The notes below the pieces were generated by a model. That model was not told where the DNA came from. It made no database searches and was given only the letters and a program-made list of their open reading frames with translations. The translations under genes and the position numbers were made by a program. Below are positions 5,541 to 5,930 of a DNA stretch of 5,930 nt, piece after piece. The stretch spans positions 1-5,930 of the forward strand of contig CALFNI010000201.1 in assembly GCA_937902695.1 (NCBI GenBank), read 5' to 3'. The first letter of the stretch is position 1; the number at the start of each line of letters is the position of its first letter. Origin of the DNA: an uncultured Rhodanobacteraceae bacterium. GTDB taxonomy: Bacteria > Pseudomonadota > Gammaproteobacteria > Xanthomonadales > Rhodanobacteraceae.

Positions 5541-5930
5541 ATGGCGGCGAAGAAGCGCGGACTCGGACGAGGCCTCGATGCCCTGCTCGGCGGCGACGCG
5601 GAATCGGTGTCGTCATCCGACGGCGAAGGCGAGCTGCGCACGCTCGTCATCCAGTCGATCCAGCCGGGCCGGTACCAGCCGCGCCACGCGATGGATCCGG
5701 AGCGGCTCGACGATCTCGCCGCATCGATCAGGGCGCAGGGCGTGATCCAGCCCATCGTCGTGCGCGAGATCGCGAAGGATCGCTACGAGCTCATCGCCGG
5801 CGAGCGACGCTGGCGCGCGGCACAGAAGGCGGGCCTCGCGGGGATTCCGGCGCTGGTCAAGATCGTGCCGGATCAGGCCGTCGTCGCGATGGCGCTGATC
5901 GAGAACATACAGCGCGAAAATCTCTCGCCG
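5541..5930 (+). CDS. parB: Chromosome-partitioning protein ParB (Spo0J), 3'-truncated by the window
   Basis: The frame opens at ATG 5541 with GAAGGA at 5524-5529 eleven bases before it, and it runs off the end after 130 residues. The N-terminus MAAKKRGLGRGLDALLGG is the typical basic peptide that stimulates the ParA ATPase. After an acidic Ser-rich linker come SIQPGRYQPRHAMDPERLDDLAASI (about residues 39-63) and GVIQPIVVRE, the ParB/Srx nucleotide-binding fold. GERRWRAA at 87-94 is the arginine motif of the CTP-binding site, and ENIQRENLSP at 121-130 is ParB box II. The helix-turn-helix that reads parS and the dimer domain lie beyond the window. As partner of ParA it would load on parS and spread as a clamp using CTP. 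A five-codon frame MTKDT (5519-5536), overlapping the parA stop, lies between the two genes. Confidence 0.95.
   Translation, partial: MAAKKRGLGRGLDALLGGDAESVSSSDGEGELRTLVIQSIQPGRYQPRHAMDPERLDDLAASIRAQGVIQPIVVREIAKDRYELIAGERRWRAAQKAGLAGIPALVKIVPDQAVVAMALIENIQRENLSP

Overview
This is a strongly GC-rich bacterial window. All genes are on the + strand. The order rsmG-parA-parB is the classical chromosome-origin-proximal cluster. The large exported protein ends in DRIFADGFDGN, a tail style that I associate with Xanthomonadales/Rhodanobacteraceae (Dokdonella-like gammaproteobacteria). That placement is inference, because no marker here fixes the genus.

Region 1 (1-2965) holds the 3' part of one large secreted multidomain protein. 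It carries a sedolisin/S53-type serine peptidase domain, then two invasin-like Ig domains, a beta-propeller-like region, two more Ig-like domains and the short conserved-looking tail. The gene enters from upstream of the window. As sequenced it is split by an apparent 1-base deletion near 1485-1493, which falls inside the start of the propeller region. It therefore appears as two overlapping frames, 3-1649 and 1490-2965. A GC-rich hairpin at 2974-3001 probably ends transcription.

Region 2 (2966-3394) is about 430 bases without a convincing gene. It holds the terminator, two imperfect stem-loops and a plausible extended -10 promoter just before the next gene.

Region 3 (3395-3853) is a compact single-membrane-span SPFH/Band 7 protein of 152 residues. 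It is followed by a striking nested inverted repeat (3858-3915) in the gap before rsmG.

Region 4 (3942-5930) is rsmG (16S rRNA m7G527 methyltransferase), parA and the start of parB. A REP-like inverted pair (4577-4657) overlaps the last codons and stop of rsmG and runs up to the putative -10 box of parA. ParA and ParB would form the chromosome segregation system. No parS site is visible here. The ParA P-loop is odd: it reads KGCVCKTTT where the family has KGGVGKTTT, so two glycines are replaced by cysteines. Together with the frameshift, this means that either sequence quality or real gene decay needs to be settled.

I see no CRISPR array, tRNA, rRNA, insertion sequence or defence system. The unusual items are the altered P-loop, the repeat-derived rsmG end, the nested palindrome, and the split peptidase with its C-terminal tag.
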